Shown here in pieces: positions 55,860 through 63,784 of a stretch of 64,000 nucleotides of DNA. The stretch is from assembly GCF_047149785.1 (NCBI RefSeq), contig NZ_BAAGBE010000001.1:3410001-3474000 (forward strand), in the 5' to 3' direction. Position 1 is the stretch's first letter. Each line of letters starts with the position of its first letter. The stretch is from Nitrobacter sp047149785 (GTDB taxonomy: Bacteria; Pseudomonadota; Alphaproteobacteria; Rhizobiales; Xanthobacteraceae). Both the position numbers and the translations under genes were made by a program. The notes under the pieces were generated by a model. That model was not told the origin of the DNA. It ran no database searches and was given only the letters and a program-made list of their open reading frames with translations.

Positions 55860-56873
55860 ATGCCGCATTCTTCATCCTTGCCCTCAGAACTTGCGCCGCC
55901 CTCAGAACTTGCGTCCGCCGCAGTCCTGCGGCGGAATTGCCGGAATCTCTGGATCGGGATCGGGATACTGCTGGTAACGACAGTCGCGAGCCTGTTGGCA
56001 ACGGGCCTGAGCGTCGATCTCAAAGCAAGTCCGGCGATATTGGCTCCGGTCGCGATCTTTGCCGCCGGGGCCTGGTTCTATTCCAGGATACGCCCCGATG
56101 CGGGGCTGGCAAATGCGCTGTCCGGGCTCATTCAGCTTCTTTTGATCGTCCTGATCTGCGCTGTCCTGACATACCCGGCGGCAAAGGCGGGATTTCCGTA
56201 TCGGGACGCCTCGTTGTACCAATTGGATCAGTGGCTTGGGTTCGACCGGGCGGCTTATCTCCGTGCCTTCACCGACCAGCCTTGGAAGCAGAAGCTTAGC
56301 GATTCCGTCTATCTGTCGATGCTGCCAGAGATGGCCGTGATACCTCTGGTCCTGATCCTGGCCCGGCGTACCGAGCGATTCCAGAGGTTTATCGCCGCTT
56401 ACGGACTGGCATTGGTCTTAACGTCGGCGATCTTTATTTTCATGCCGGCCGTTGGAGCGCTCGTCTTTATCGATTTGCCGTCGTTGAGCTATGCGGAACT
56501 ACCAAGCTATGCCCGGACCCTCGATGCCCTTCGACGGGGCGAGATGACGACGATCTCATTGCTCAATATTGAGGGGTTTATCACCTTCCCAAGTTTTCAC
56601 ACCCAGTCGGCGATTTTGTATACGTGGGCGCTTTGGCCGATAAAATGGGTGCGTTGGCCCGCTGTCTTGCTCAACGTGGCGATTATCTCGACGACGCCCG
56701 TGTCCGGTGCCCACTATGCGGTGGATGTGATCGCAGGGGCTTTGCTGGTTGTTCCCGTGATCGTGCTGAGCCGGAAGCTGTGCGAGGATTTCAGTGTGCC
56801 GCTGGCGGATGAAAAGGAATGGTCTGCTCGCCAGCATGCCGGGGCGAGGATCAGCACGGCTGCGGCGGAATAG
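55860..56873 (+). CDS. PAP2 superfamily phosphatase, membrane
   Basis: A 337-residue protein with about six hydrophobic helices. The C-terminal third has PAP2-like motifs: PSFHTQSAILY (C2-type) and SGAHYAVDVIAG (C3-type, His and Asp kept), and an earlier RAYLRAFTDQPWKQKLSD region. This pattern resembles the PAP2_3 (inositolphosphorylceramide-synthase-like) group. It probably removes or transfers a phosphate-linked lipid head group; no substrate can be named. aaagg precedes ATG 55860. GC looks lower than neighbours, and it sits between inverted repeats beside an IS element, so horizontal acquisition is plausible. Confidence 0.82.
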   Translation: MPHSSSLPSELAPPSELASAAVLRRNCRNLWIGIGILLVTTVASLLATGLSVDLKASPAILAPVAIFAAGAWFYSRIRPDAGLANALSGLIQLLLIVLICAVLTYPAAKAGFPYRDASLYQLDQWLGFDRAAYLRAFTDQPWKQKLSDSVYLSMLPEMAVIPLVLILARRTERFQRFIAAYGLALVLTSAIFIFMPAVGALVFIDLPSLSYAELPSYARTLDALRRGEMTTISLLNIEGFITFPSFHTQSAILYTWALWPIKWVRWPAVLLNVAIISTTPVSGAHYAVDVIAGALLVVPVIVLSRKLCEDFSVPLADEKEWSARQHAGARISTAAAE

Positions 56874-56905
56874 TCCGCCCAGGGTCTTAGAGCATTTCCT
56901 ATTTT

Positions 56906-57379
56906 TTAGGTAGAAGCGTATCCTGCGTTGATGAAGTAGTTTTGGCATTCTGCTGGCTGGATGGCTTGGACGAGTTCGCCGAGGGTGCGGCAGACATTGT
57001 CGATGGTTCGCCTTTGCGCGATGCGCATCCAATGCTTGATCTTTGCGAAGGTCTGCTCGATTGGATTGAGATCGGGAGAATAAGGCGGCAGATACCAGAG
57101 CCTGGCTCCTGCGGCGTTGATCATGCGGCGCAGTTCTGCGGATTTGTGGCTGCCGAGATTGTCCATGATGACGATGTCGCCGGATTTGAGAACCGGCACG
57201 AGTTGCTGGGCGACATAGGCGCGGAAGCACTCGCCGTTGATTGGCCCGTCGAAGACGCAAGGGGCCGTGAGGCGATTCCAGCGCAGCGCGCCGAGGAAGG
57301 TCAGTGTGCGCCAGTGACCGTGCGGTGCGAAGGCCCGCAGGCGCTCGCCCTTTGGAGCCCATCCGCGCAGCGGCGCCAT
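56906..57379 (-). CDS. IS630 transposase, C-terminal frame
   Basis: The DDE catalytic part: translation upstream of the first ATG in this frame gives RRLVFIDETWIKTNMAPLRGW (first catalytic Asp), followed by VIMDNLGSHKS (second Asp) and LPPYSPDLNPIEQTFAKIKHW (Glu), the IS630/Tc1 triad. The frame should be entered from the N-terminal frame by frameshifting or slippage at the A8 run near 57505-57512, so the ATG at 57379 is probably not the real start; the coding part begins near 57510. Confidence 0.85.
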   Translation of the reverse strand: MAPLRGWAPKGERLRAFAPHGHWRTLTFLGALRWNRLTAPCVFDGPINGECFRAYVAQQLVPVLKSGDIVIMDNLGSHKSAELRRMINAAGARLWYLPPYSPDLNPIEQTFAKIKHWMRIAQRRTIDNVCRTLGELVQAIQPAECQNYFINAGYAST

Positions 57380-57488
57380 GTTGGTCTTGATCCAGGTCTC
57401 GTCGATGAAGACCAGCCGGCGAGGATCGAGGCCCGCTTGCCATGATCGCCAGCGTCGACGTCTGCGCAGGACGTCGGGCCGGCCCTGC

Positions 57489-57872
57489 TCAAGGGCGAAC
57501 AGTGTTTTTTTTGAACCGTAATCCCTCGCGCCGCAGGAACAGCCAGATCGTATTATGCCCGACCTTGATGCCGCGCGCGGCCAATTCGTCCCTGAGCTGG
57601 TGCAGCGTCACATGAGGCGTCTGGCGGATCCGGGCCGCGATAAAGGCGCGATGCGCTTCCAGCACCGCCTTGCGATGGCCGCCCATCTGGCCCGGCGCAA
57701 CGGACCCGGTCGCACGATAGCGTTGAGACCACTTCACGACCGAGGAAATCGCAACCCCGAACCGTGAGGCAACCGAGCGGCAGCTCTCACCTTTCGAGAC
57801 CGCTGCCACAACCCGCCGTCGAAGATCGCCAGAAAGTGGTCGTCCCATCCTTGCTGGCCTCCAATCCAGCAA
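57489..57872 (-). CDS. IS630 transposase, N-terminal frame
   Basis: A 127-residue helix-turn-helix part: MGRPLSGDLRRRVVAAVSKGESCRSVASRFGVAISSVVKWSQRYRATGSVAPGQMGG, then KVGHNTIWLFLRREGLRFKKN. It matches the N-terminal half of two-frame IS630 transposases. Eight consecutive A residues on the coding strand after the Phe codon lie where the frame should change to KTLFALEQGRP and the catalytic half. Confidence 0.85.
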   Translation of the reverse strand: MLDWRPARMGRPLSGDLRRRVVAAVSKGESCRSVASRFGVAISSVVKWSQRYRATGSVAPGQMGGHRKAVLEAHRAFIAARIRQTPHVTLHQLRDELAARGIKVGHNTIWLFLRREGLRFKKNTVRP

Positions 57873-57940
57873 GAATCTTGAATCAGAAGACCCCTGATTT
57901 GAAAACCAAAATCCGATTCCGCCTAAACAGGAACCGGTCT

Positions 57941-58132
57941 AGAGACTGTTTGGGAAGGCACCGGGCACCCACCTCCCGGCCGTTCCCCTTGACGCGGCGC
58001 AGCGTGAAACGGTGCGTTGCTGAGCCGGGGTCTTTGCGAGGTTTTCTGCAACGATCCCGGGTCTGCGCAGCGTCTCGTCGTGCCGCAGCGCGCCCGGGAC
58101 ACCGGAAAGCAAACTTTTCAAACAGGCTCTAA
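57941..58132. repeat. Inverted repeat IR-2 of the PAP2/IS630 segment
   Basis: A 192-base element, the reverse complement of 55603-55769 with a ~25-base extra block (tgcgaggttttctgcaacgat region). It starts agagactgtttgggaaggca and ends aaacttttcaaacaggctct. The IS630 element abuts it directly through its TA duplication. Confidence 0.85.
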
Positions 58133-58168
58133 CGAAAAAAGCCACGGCGATGCGCGGGGATTTTTTCG
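58133..58168 (-). terminator. Possible terminator after rpmE
   Basis: cgaaaaaa (58133-58140) and ttttttcg (58161-58168) flank a GC-rich middle with only partial internal pairing. It lies just downstream of rpmE on the minus strand, so a T-run is available for transcripts from that side. Weak stem, hence low confidence. Confidence 0.3.
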
Positions 58169-58221
58169 TCTCAAATGTCCGGGGATCGCTTCGGGCGGCG
58201 GGAAACGACCTGCGCCAGGGC

Positions 58222-58449
58222 TCAGTCCTTCTTGAGGAAGCCCGAGAATTTCTTCTGGAATCGTGAGACCCGGCCGCCGCGGTCGAGGATCTGCTGGGAG
58301 CCGCCGGTCCAGGCCGGATGCGACTTCGAATCGATATCGAGGTTCAGCGTGTCGCCGTCCTTGCCCCAGGTGGAACGGGTCAGGTACTCGGTGCCGTCGG
58401 TCATCACGACCTTAATTGTATGATAATCCGGGTGAATTTCGGCTTTCAT
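58222..58449 (-). CDS. rpmE: 50S ribosomal protein L31
   Basis: A 75-residue L31: MKAEIHPDYHTIKVVMTDGTEYLTRSTWGKDGDTLNLDIDSKSHPAWTGG... The zinc-binding cysteines of the classical form are absent, as is usual in rhizobia and relatives. The start at 58449 has aggatatgt upstream. Divergent from the ABC transporter gene with a 149-base gap. Confidence 0.95.
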   Translation of the reverse strand: MKAEIHPDYHTIKVVMTDGTEYLTRSTWGKDGDTLNLDIDSKSHPAWTGGSQQILDRGGRVSRFQKKFSGFLKKD

Positions 58450-58598
58450 GACATATCCTAGCAAAGGCGGATGGTTTTGGGCGGATTTGGCCCGCTCTAT
58501 ATCGCACCAGGGTGTGACGGACAAGCGCGCCTCGCGGATTTGCCAGCGCGCGCAGGGGGGCCTATTACGTGCTTTAACAGCAACAGCGTGGTTCGACG

Positions 58599-60497
58599 AT
58601 GAGCTCGGTAGACGTGCGTGAGAATACCTCGAAATCCCAGGTCATTGCGCTGCCGCTCGACGGCGCGTCGAAAGTCGACGGCCGTCTGAAGCCAGGCCCG
58701 GAGGCTGCCGAGCCCGCCATGACCGGCCCGGCTCCGCAGCCGTCCACCGCCCGCGGTGCGCGGTTGCGACCGCTGCTCGCGCTCATGCCTTATATCGCTC
58801 GCTACCGCGGACGGGCGCTGCTCGCGCTGGTCGCGCTGGTCGTCGCCGCATTGACGACGCTGGTGGTGCCGGTTGCGGTGCGCCGGATCATCGACTTCGG
58901 CTTCACCTCCGAAGGCGTCGCGATGATCAACAACTACTTCAGCATGATGATCGGCGTCGTCGCCGTTCTCGCCGGCGCCAGCGCGGCGCGTTATTTCCTG
59001 GTCACGACCACCGGCGAGCGCATCGTCGCCGATCTCCGGCGCGACGTGTTCGCCCATCTGATCTCGCTGTCGCCGGTGTTTTTCGACAGCGCCCGCAGCG
59101 GCGAACTGATCTCGCGGCTGACCGCCGATACGACCCAGATCAAGTCCGCGGTCGGATCGTCGGTTTCGATCGCGCTGCGCAATCTCGTGCTGTTCCTCGG
59201 CGCGGCCTCGATGATGGTCATCACCAGTCCGCGCCTGTCCGGCCTGGTGCTCGCGGCGATCCCGCTGATCGTGCTGCCGCTGGTCGCATTCGGACGCTGG
59301 GTGCGCCGCCTGTCGCGGAGCGCGCAGGACAATCTTGCGGATGCCACGGCCTACGCCTCCGAACTGGTCGGTGCGATCCGGACGGTGCAGGCCTACACCA
59401 ACGAACGGCTTGCCGACGTGCGTTTCGGCGGCGAGGTCGAACAGGCCTATGTCGCGGCGCGCAACTCGGCGCGCGCCCGCGCCGTGCTCACCGCGATCAT
59501 CATCTTCATCGTCTTCACCAGCGTGGTGCTGATCCTCTGGATCGGTTCTCGCGACGTTCTGAGCGGCGACATGACGCCGGGCCGGCTCGGCCAGTTCGTG
59601 CTGTATGCCGCGTTCGCCGCGACCGGCCTCGGCCAGTTGAGCGAAGTCTGGGGCGAGGTCGCCGCGGCATCGGGCGCGGCCGAGCGGCTGTTCGAACTGC
59701 TGCGTGTCAAGCCGGTGATCGCGGCCCCGCCGTCGCCGCGCGCGCTGCCGACGCCGTCGCGCGGCGACGTCACGCTGGACAATGTCAGCTTCGCCTATCC
59801 GTCGCGGCCGCAGATCAAGGCGCTCGACGGCGTCTCGCTGGCGGTGAAACCCGGCGAGAAAGTCGCCGTCGTCGGCCCGTCCGGCGCGGGGAAAAGCACG
59901 CTGTTTCACTTGTTGCTGCGGTTCTACGATCCGGCCTCGGGCACCATCTCCTTCGACGGCGTTCCGTTGCGTTCCGCCGATCCGCGCGAAATTCGCGCGC
60001 GCATCGCGCTGGTGCCGCAGGATTCGGTGGTGTTCGCAGCCTCCGCCCGCGAGAACATCCGCTTCGGCCGGCCCGATGCGTCCGACGCCGAGGTCGAGCG
60101 GGCCGCCGAACTCGCCCATGCAACCGAATTCATCCGCCGGCTGCCCGGCGGCTTCGAGGCGCTGCTCGGCGAGCGCGGCGTGACGCTGTCCGGCGGACAG
60201 CGTCAGCGGATCGCCATCGCCCGCGCGATCCTGCGCGACGCGCCGCTTTTGCTGCTCGATGAAGCGACGTCGTCGCTCGACGCCGAATCCGAGACGCTGG
60301 TGCAGACCGCGCTGGAAGAGCTGATGAAGCACCGCACCACGCTGGTGATCGCGCACCGCCTCGCGACCGTGCTCTCCTGCGACCGCATCATGGTCATGGA
60401 TCAGGGACGGATCGTGGAGCAGGGCACGCACGCTTCGCTGGTCGCCGCCAACGGACTGTATGCGCGCCTGGCGCGGCTGCAGTTCGAGGGGGTGTAG
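58599..60497 (+). CDS. MsbA-type ABC exporter (permease-ATPase fusion)
   Basis: A 632-residue half-transporter. After a ~60-residue cytoplasmic start, six helices form the transmembrane domain (about 65-350, with LTADTTQIKSAVGSSVSIALRNL), then the ATPase domain: Walker A VVGPSGAGKSTL, Q-loop VPQDSVVF, signature LSGGQRQRIAIARAIL, Walker B LLLLDEATSSLD and H-loop VIAHRLATV. It works as a homodimer exporting a lipid or hydrophobic compound; similar genes sit beside rpmE in related genomes (recalled, not checked). Monocistronic. Confidence 0.92.
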   Translation: MSSVDVRENTSKSQVIALPLDGASKVDGRLKPGPEAAEPAMTGPAPQPSTARGARLRPLLALMPYIARYRGRALLALVALVVAALTTLVVPVAVRRIIDFGFTSEGVAMINNYFSMMIGVVAVLAGASAARYFLVTTTGERIVADLRRDVFAHLISLSPVFFDSARSGELISRLTADTTQIKSAVGSSVSIALRNLVLFLGAASMMVITSPRLSGLVLAAIPLIVLPLVAFGRWVRRLSRSAQDNLADATAYASELVGAIRTVQAYTNERLADVRFGGEVEQAYVAARNSARARAVLTAIIIFIVFTSVVLILWIGSRDVLSGDMTPGRLGQFVLYAAFAATGLGQLSEVWGEVAAASGAAERLFELLRVKPVIAAPPSPRALPTPSRGDVTLDNVSFAYPSRPQIKALDGVSLAVKPGEKVAVVGPSGAGKSTLFHLLLRFYDPASGTISFDGVPLRSADPREIRARIALVPQDSVVFAASARENIRFGRPDASDAEVERAAELAHATEFIRRLPGGFEALLGERGVTLSGGQRQRIAIARAILRDAPLLLLDEATSSLDAESETLVQTALEELMKHRTTLVIAHRLATVLSCDRIMVMDQGRIVEQGTHASLVAANGLYARLARLQFEGV

Positions 60498-60510
60498 ACG
60501 GTCTCTTGTG

Positions 60511-60650
60511 TGCCCCGGATGCCGCGTAGCGCGTAGCGGTGCGCTGCTGATCCGGGGCCGCTACAAAAGCCACCGGTTGAGATGGTCCCGGCTCTGCGGA
60601 GCAGCGTCAAAACGCTGCACCGCGTGCGGGACACGGCTCCCACAGGTGAG
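60511..60650. repeat. GC-rich palindromic repeat after the ABC gene
   Basis: Dyads tgccccggatgccgcg/cgctgctgatccggggc and ggtcccggctctgcggagca.../ctgcaccgcgtgcgggac. It is of the same loose family as 26030-26215, 27115-27240 and the PAP2/IS630 inverted repeats. It fills the gap between two converging genes. Confidence 0.6.
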
Positions 60651-60661
60651 AGTAAAAGTGG

Positions 60662-61111
60662 TCACGCCTTCCATACCATCTTCTTGACCGGCCGCCCCGA
60701 CGTCGGATTGACGTCGTCGCCCGCATGCGCGAACCCGTTGCGCGCATAGAAGCGGATGGCGCGCGCATTGTCGGTGTTGACCAGGAGCGTGATTCCCGAC
60801 GGCGACAGCCGCTTCGCCTCGTTCATCAGCGCGTTTGCGATAGCGCCGCCCCAATGCGCGGGGTCGACCACGAGCTGGTCGAGATAGCCTTCCCTGTCGA
60901 TGGTGACGAAGCCGACAAGTTCGCCGGATCGCTCGGCGACGACGATCGCAGCGTTCGGCGCCAGTTCGTTGCGCCAGCGCTCGCGCCACCACGGCACGCG
61001 CGCGGCGAAGTCGATCGCGGGATAGGTCCGCTGCCACGTCGCCTGCCACAGTGAGATCGCGGCGTCCTCGTCGGCAGGCGCGTAGGGGCGAAGCTGAAAC
61101 GAGGCCGTCAT
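60662..61111 (-). CDS. GNAT family N-acetyltransferase
   Basis: A 149-residue acetyltransferase with the GNAT fold: FQLRPYAPADEDAAISLWQATWQRTYP, LVGFVTIDREGYLDQLVVDPAHWGGAIANALMNEA (acetyl-CoA loop region; the usual Q/R-x-x-G-x-G/A is reduced to HWGGAIA), and NTDNARAIRFYARNGFAHAGD. Substrate unknown. The start at 61111 (MTASFQLRPYAP) is preferred; the longer frame passes through a REP palindrome. Confidence 0.87.
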   Translation of the reverse strand: MTASFQLRPYAPADEDAAISLWQATWQRTYPAIDFAARVPWWRERWRNELAPNAAIVVAERSGELVGFVTIDREGYLDQLVVDPAHWGGAIANALMNEAKRLSPSGITLLVNTDNARAIRFYARNGFAHAGDDVNPTSGRPVKKMVWKA

Positions 61112-61123
61112 CCAAGCACTGCC

Positions 61124-61152
61124 GTCATGGCCGGAACAAGTCCGGCCATGAC
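61124..61152. repeat. Perfect REP-type palindrome
   Basis: gtcatggccgga, acaag, tccggccatgac: twelve-base perfect arms, five-base loop. It is the simplest copy of the unit in the argJ flanking repeats. Located between the GNAT start and the OmpA/MotB-like stop. Confidence 0.8.
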
Positions 61153-61178
61153 GAAAAACAAGGAATCGCATAATGGCA

Positions 61179-62207
61179 TCACCGCTCCGTCAGCTTCAAT
61201 TCGATGCGGCGGTTGCGTTTGTAGGCCTCTTCCGTCGTGCCGGCATCGAGCGGCTGGAATTCGCCGAAGCCGGCGGCGACCAGGCGCTGCGGCGGCACGC
61301 CGCGCGAGATCAGATACTGCACCACCGAGATCGCGCGCGCAGCCGACAAGTCCCAGTTCGACTTAAACACCAGGCTGTTGATCGGCCGCACGTCGGTATG
61401 ACCATCGACCCGCAGCACCCAGGCGATCTCGCTCGGGATCTGCTTGTCGAGATCGGTCAACGCGCCGGCCACCTTGTCGAGTTCGGCCTTTCCTTCCGGC
61501 AGCAGCGTCGCCTGCCCGGTATCGAAGAAAATCTCCGACTGGAACACGAAGCGGTCGCCGACGACCCGGATATCCGGCCGGTTGCCGAGAATGCTGCGCA
61601 AGCGCCCGAAGAATTCCGAACGGTAGCGCGACAGTTCCTGCACCCGCTTGGCCAGCGCGACATTCAGGCGCTGTCCGAGATCGGCGATGCGGTTCTGCGA
61701 CTCCTTGTCCTTTTTCTCGGAGGCGTCGAGCGCGTCCTCCAGCGCCGCCAGTTGCCGGTGTAGCGCGCTGATCTGCTGCGTCAGCACCTCGACCTGCGCC
61801 AGCGCGCGGGCCGAAATCTGTTTCTCGGAAGCCAGCGCCTTGTTCAGTTGGGTGTTGCGGCCGGCGGCGTCGTTGCCGGCGCCGGCGAGGCCGTCATAAA
61901 GACCCTTGATGCGGTCGCGCTCGGCTTCCGCCGAGGCGAGGCCCGCGCGCAACTGGCTGACCTCGTCGCCGAGACTGAGCTTTCCGAGCTTTTCCAGCGA
62001 CAGCAGATCGGTCAACTGCGCGATCTTGGCATTGAGCTGGTCCAGCGCCTTGTCCTTGCCGGAGACTTCCTGCGACAGGAAGAACTGCACGACCAGAAAC
62101 ACCGACAGCAGGAAGACGATCGCGAGCACCAGCGTCGAGAGGGCGTCGACGAATCCCGGCCAGTAGTTGAAGCCGCTCTCGTTTCTGCGGGTGCGCGCAA
62201 GGGCCAT
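61179..62207 (-). CDS. OmpA/MotB-like protein with long coiled coil
   Basis: A 342-residue inner-membrane protein. One helix (about 20-48, FVDALSTLVLAIVFLLSVFLVVQFFL) carries Asp21, at the position of the proton-binding Asp of MotB. A long coiled coil fills about 50-200 (heptad-rich KALDQLNAKIAQLTDLLSLEKLGKL, RELEALEDALDASEKKDKE type). A C-terminal OmpA/peptidoglycan-binding domain (about 220-340) has RVDGHTDVRPI, SAARAISVVQYLISRGV and VAAGFGEFQPL. It is a stator-like subunit paired with the MotA/TolQ-like gene 12 bases upstream; no flagellar genes are near. Confidence 0.88.
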   Translation of the reverse strand: MALARTRRNESGFNYWPGFVDALSTLVLAIVFLLSVFLVVQFFLSQEVSGKDKALDQLNAKIAQLTDLLSLEKLGKLSLGDEVSQLRAGLASAEAERDRIKGLYDGLAGAGNDAAGRNTQLNKALASEKQISARALAQVEVLTQQISALHRQLAALEDALDASEKKDKESQNRIADLGQRLNVALAKRVQELSRYRSEFFGRLRSILGNRPDIRVVGDRFVFQSEIFFDTGQATLLPEGKAELDKVAGALTDLDKQIPSEIAWVLRVDGHTDVRPINSLVFKSNWDLSAARAISVVQYLISRGVPPQRLVAAGFGEFQPLDAGTTEEAYKRNRRIELKLTER

Positions 62208-62219
62208 CTTTCTTTGCTC

Positions 62220-63293
62220 TCAGGCTTCGGCCCCGGCCGCGGGCGACGCCGGGCGCGAGGCGGCCGCCGGAGGCAGGGAGACCGCTGCCGTGAGTTCTTC
62301 TCCCGTCTGCTGTGCGAGAAGCTCCAGCAGTTTCCTGATCTCGCGGTTCTGCTCGCCCTGTTCGTCGGCCCATTCGCGGATCATCTGCTGTTCGGTCCGC
62401 ATGTGGCTGACGAGCCCCTGGATGGCTTCCGCGAGGCCGGCCATCGCGGCGGTTGTATCCTTGCCGGATCCCGTCTCCGCCACTGTGACGCGAAGCCGCT
62501 CGATCGCCGTCTTTATCTCGGCGGCCGGATCGGCGCGGGTCTCGCTGCTATACTCGCGAACGGTGGTGGCGAGCCAGTCCTCCAGGTCGGTATAGAAGCG
62601 GTTCTGCGCCTGGCTGGATTGCAGGTCGAGAAAGCCCAGGATCAGCGATCCGGCGAGGCCGAACAGCGACGACGAAAAGGAGATGCCCATGCCGCCGAGC
62701 GGCGCGGCGAGGCCTTCCTTCAGCGTGTCGAACAGCGATCCGGCGTCGCCGCCGACCTTCAGACCGTCGATTACCTTGCCGACCGAGCCGACGGTTTCGA
62801 TCAGGCCCCAGAACGTGCCGAGCAGACCGAGGAACACCAGAAGGCCCGTCATGTAGCGGGAGATGTCGCGGGCCTCGTCGAGCCGGGTGGCGACGGAATC
62901 GAGCAGATGCCGCATGGTCTGCTGCGAGATCGACATGCGACCGGCGTGTTCGTCCCCGAGAATCGCGGCCATCGGCGCCAGCAGCCGGGGCTTCCGGGCG
63001 GGCCCCGCCCGGCCCGGGCTGGCGATGCGGAAACTGTTGACCCATGCGATCTCGGGATAAAGCCGGATCACCTGCCGGAATGCGAAAATGATTCCGATCG
63101 CCAGCACCGCGGCGATCAGCGCGTTGAGGCCGGGATTGGCGAAGAAAGCCAGGACGATCTGCTTGTAGAGCACCACCGTCACCAGGGCGCACAACACGAC
63201 GAACACCAGCATGCGCACCAGGAATATCCGGGGCGGCGACAGCTTGGTCAGTTCGATCTCCGGTGCGGAGCGGGGGGTCGTGCCTTGCGCCAT
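62220..63293 (-). CDS. MotA/TolQ/ExbB family proton channel protein
   Basis: A 357-residue membrane protein. Two N-terminal helices (about 23-44 and 55-74), then the MotA/TolQ core with SRYMTGLLVFLGLLGTFWGLIETVG (about 145-170) and GGMGISFSSSLFGLAGSLILGFLDL (about 200-224), the two helices that normally carry the conserved Thr/Ser. A C-terminal charged tail (about 255-340). With the OmpA/MotB-like partner it should form a proton-driven stator anchored to peptidoglycan. The system it drives is unknown. Confidence 0.9.
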   Translation of the reverse strand: MAQGTTPRSAPEIELTKLSPPRIFLVRMLVFVVLCALVTVVLYKQIVLAFFANPGLNALIAAVLAIGIIFAFRQVIRLYPEIAWVNSFRIASPGRAGPARKPRLLAPMAAILGDEHAGRMSISQQTMRHLLDSVATRLDEARDISRYMTGLLVFLGLLGTFWGLIETVGSVGKVIDGLKVGGDAGSLFDTLKEGLAAPLGGMGISFSSSLFGLAGSLILGFLDLQSSQAQNRFYTDLEDWLATTVREYSSETRADPAAEIKTAIERLRVTVAETGSGKDTTAAMAGLAEAIQGLVSHMRTEQQMIREWADEQGEQNREIRKLLELLAQQTGEELTAAVSLPPAAASRPASPAAGAEA

Positions 63294-63784
63294 GAGCGAG
63301 CTTGTTCATCCGTGAGGAGAGAGGCCGAGAGTCGCGACGGGCCGCATTATGCCACGGTGTCGCAGGCAAAAAATAGCTGATCCACCGGTTTTGCGGCCCG
63401 CGCGCGAAGCGGGTATCTTTTTGTCCGTCGGTAGGCGAGGACGATGCGCGCGGCTTCGCGCCCGGCATGCTCCGGCCGCGCGTTGCCGTACGCGGCGCAA
63501 CGTCGCATGTTGCGGCCCCGCATCTGCTTACTTTTTTCCTTCGATCGGCATGGAACCCGGCTCACGACCGTGTGAATCTGAAAAACACAAGTGCCGTCAA
63601 CCCCATGACCTTTGTGTGACATTGCGCCGCCGCGACCGGTTATTGCATCGCAGGTGGTGCCGTCTAAGCTGAGCCGATCAGACATCGCACGGATTCGCGC
63701 ATGATTCCGCAAAGCGTCGCGCTTCGTGGAATGCGGTCCTCAGCGCTCCGCACACCTACCGCATCACGGGGTCTCCAGGTTTCA
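63294..63784. other. 491-base gap before the RND adaptor gene
   Basis: No gene is seen. It contains short GC-rich dyads (ggcccgcgcgcgaagcgggt; gatgcgcgcggcttcgcgcccggcat). The right part (63540-63784) is where promoters of the divergent MotA-like and adaptor genes must lie; no boxes stand out and no repressor gene is adjacent. Confidence 0.4.

Larger units (their letters stand above)
56890..57939 (-). mobile_element. IS630 family insertion sequence
   Basis: About 1.05 kb bounded by TA on both sides (56888-56889 and 57940-57941), the target duplication of IS630 elements. Imperfect terminal inverted repeats: gagcatttcctattttttag at the left and gaccggttcctgtttaggcg at the right (reverse strand), sharing ttcct, ttttagg and gaa blocks. 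It holds two overlapping-phase transposase frames on the minus strand. It lies between the PAP2 gene and the inner edge of the second inverted repeat. Confidence 0.88.

Noticed and set aside
55603..58132. Composite transposon carrying the PAP2 gene
   Set aside because: Only one IS630 copy is present, and the flanking inverted repeats are not IS630 ends and encode no transposase.
61179..63293. Zorya antiphage system
   Set aside because: Only ZorA/ZorB-like stator genes are present. The neighbours (GNAT, ABC exporter, RND adaptor) are not ZorC, ZorD or ZorE.
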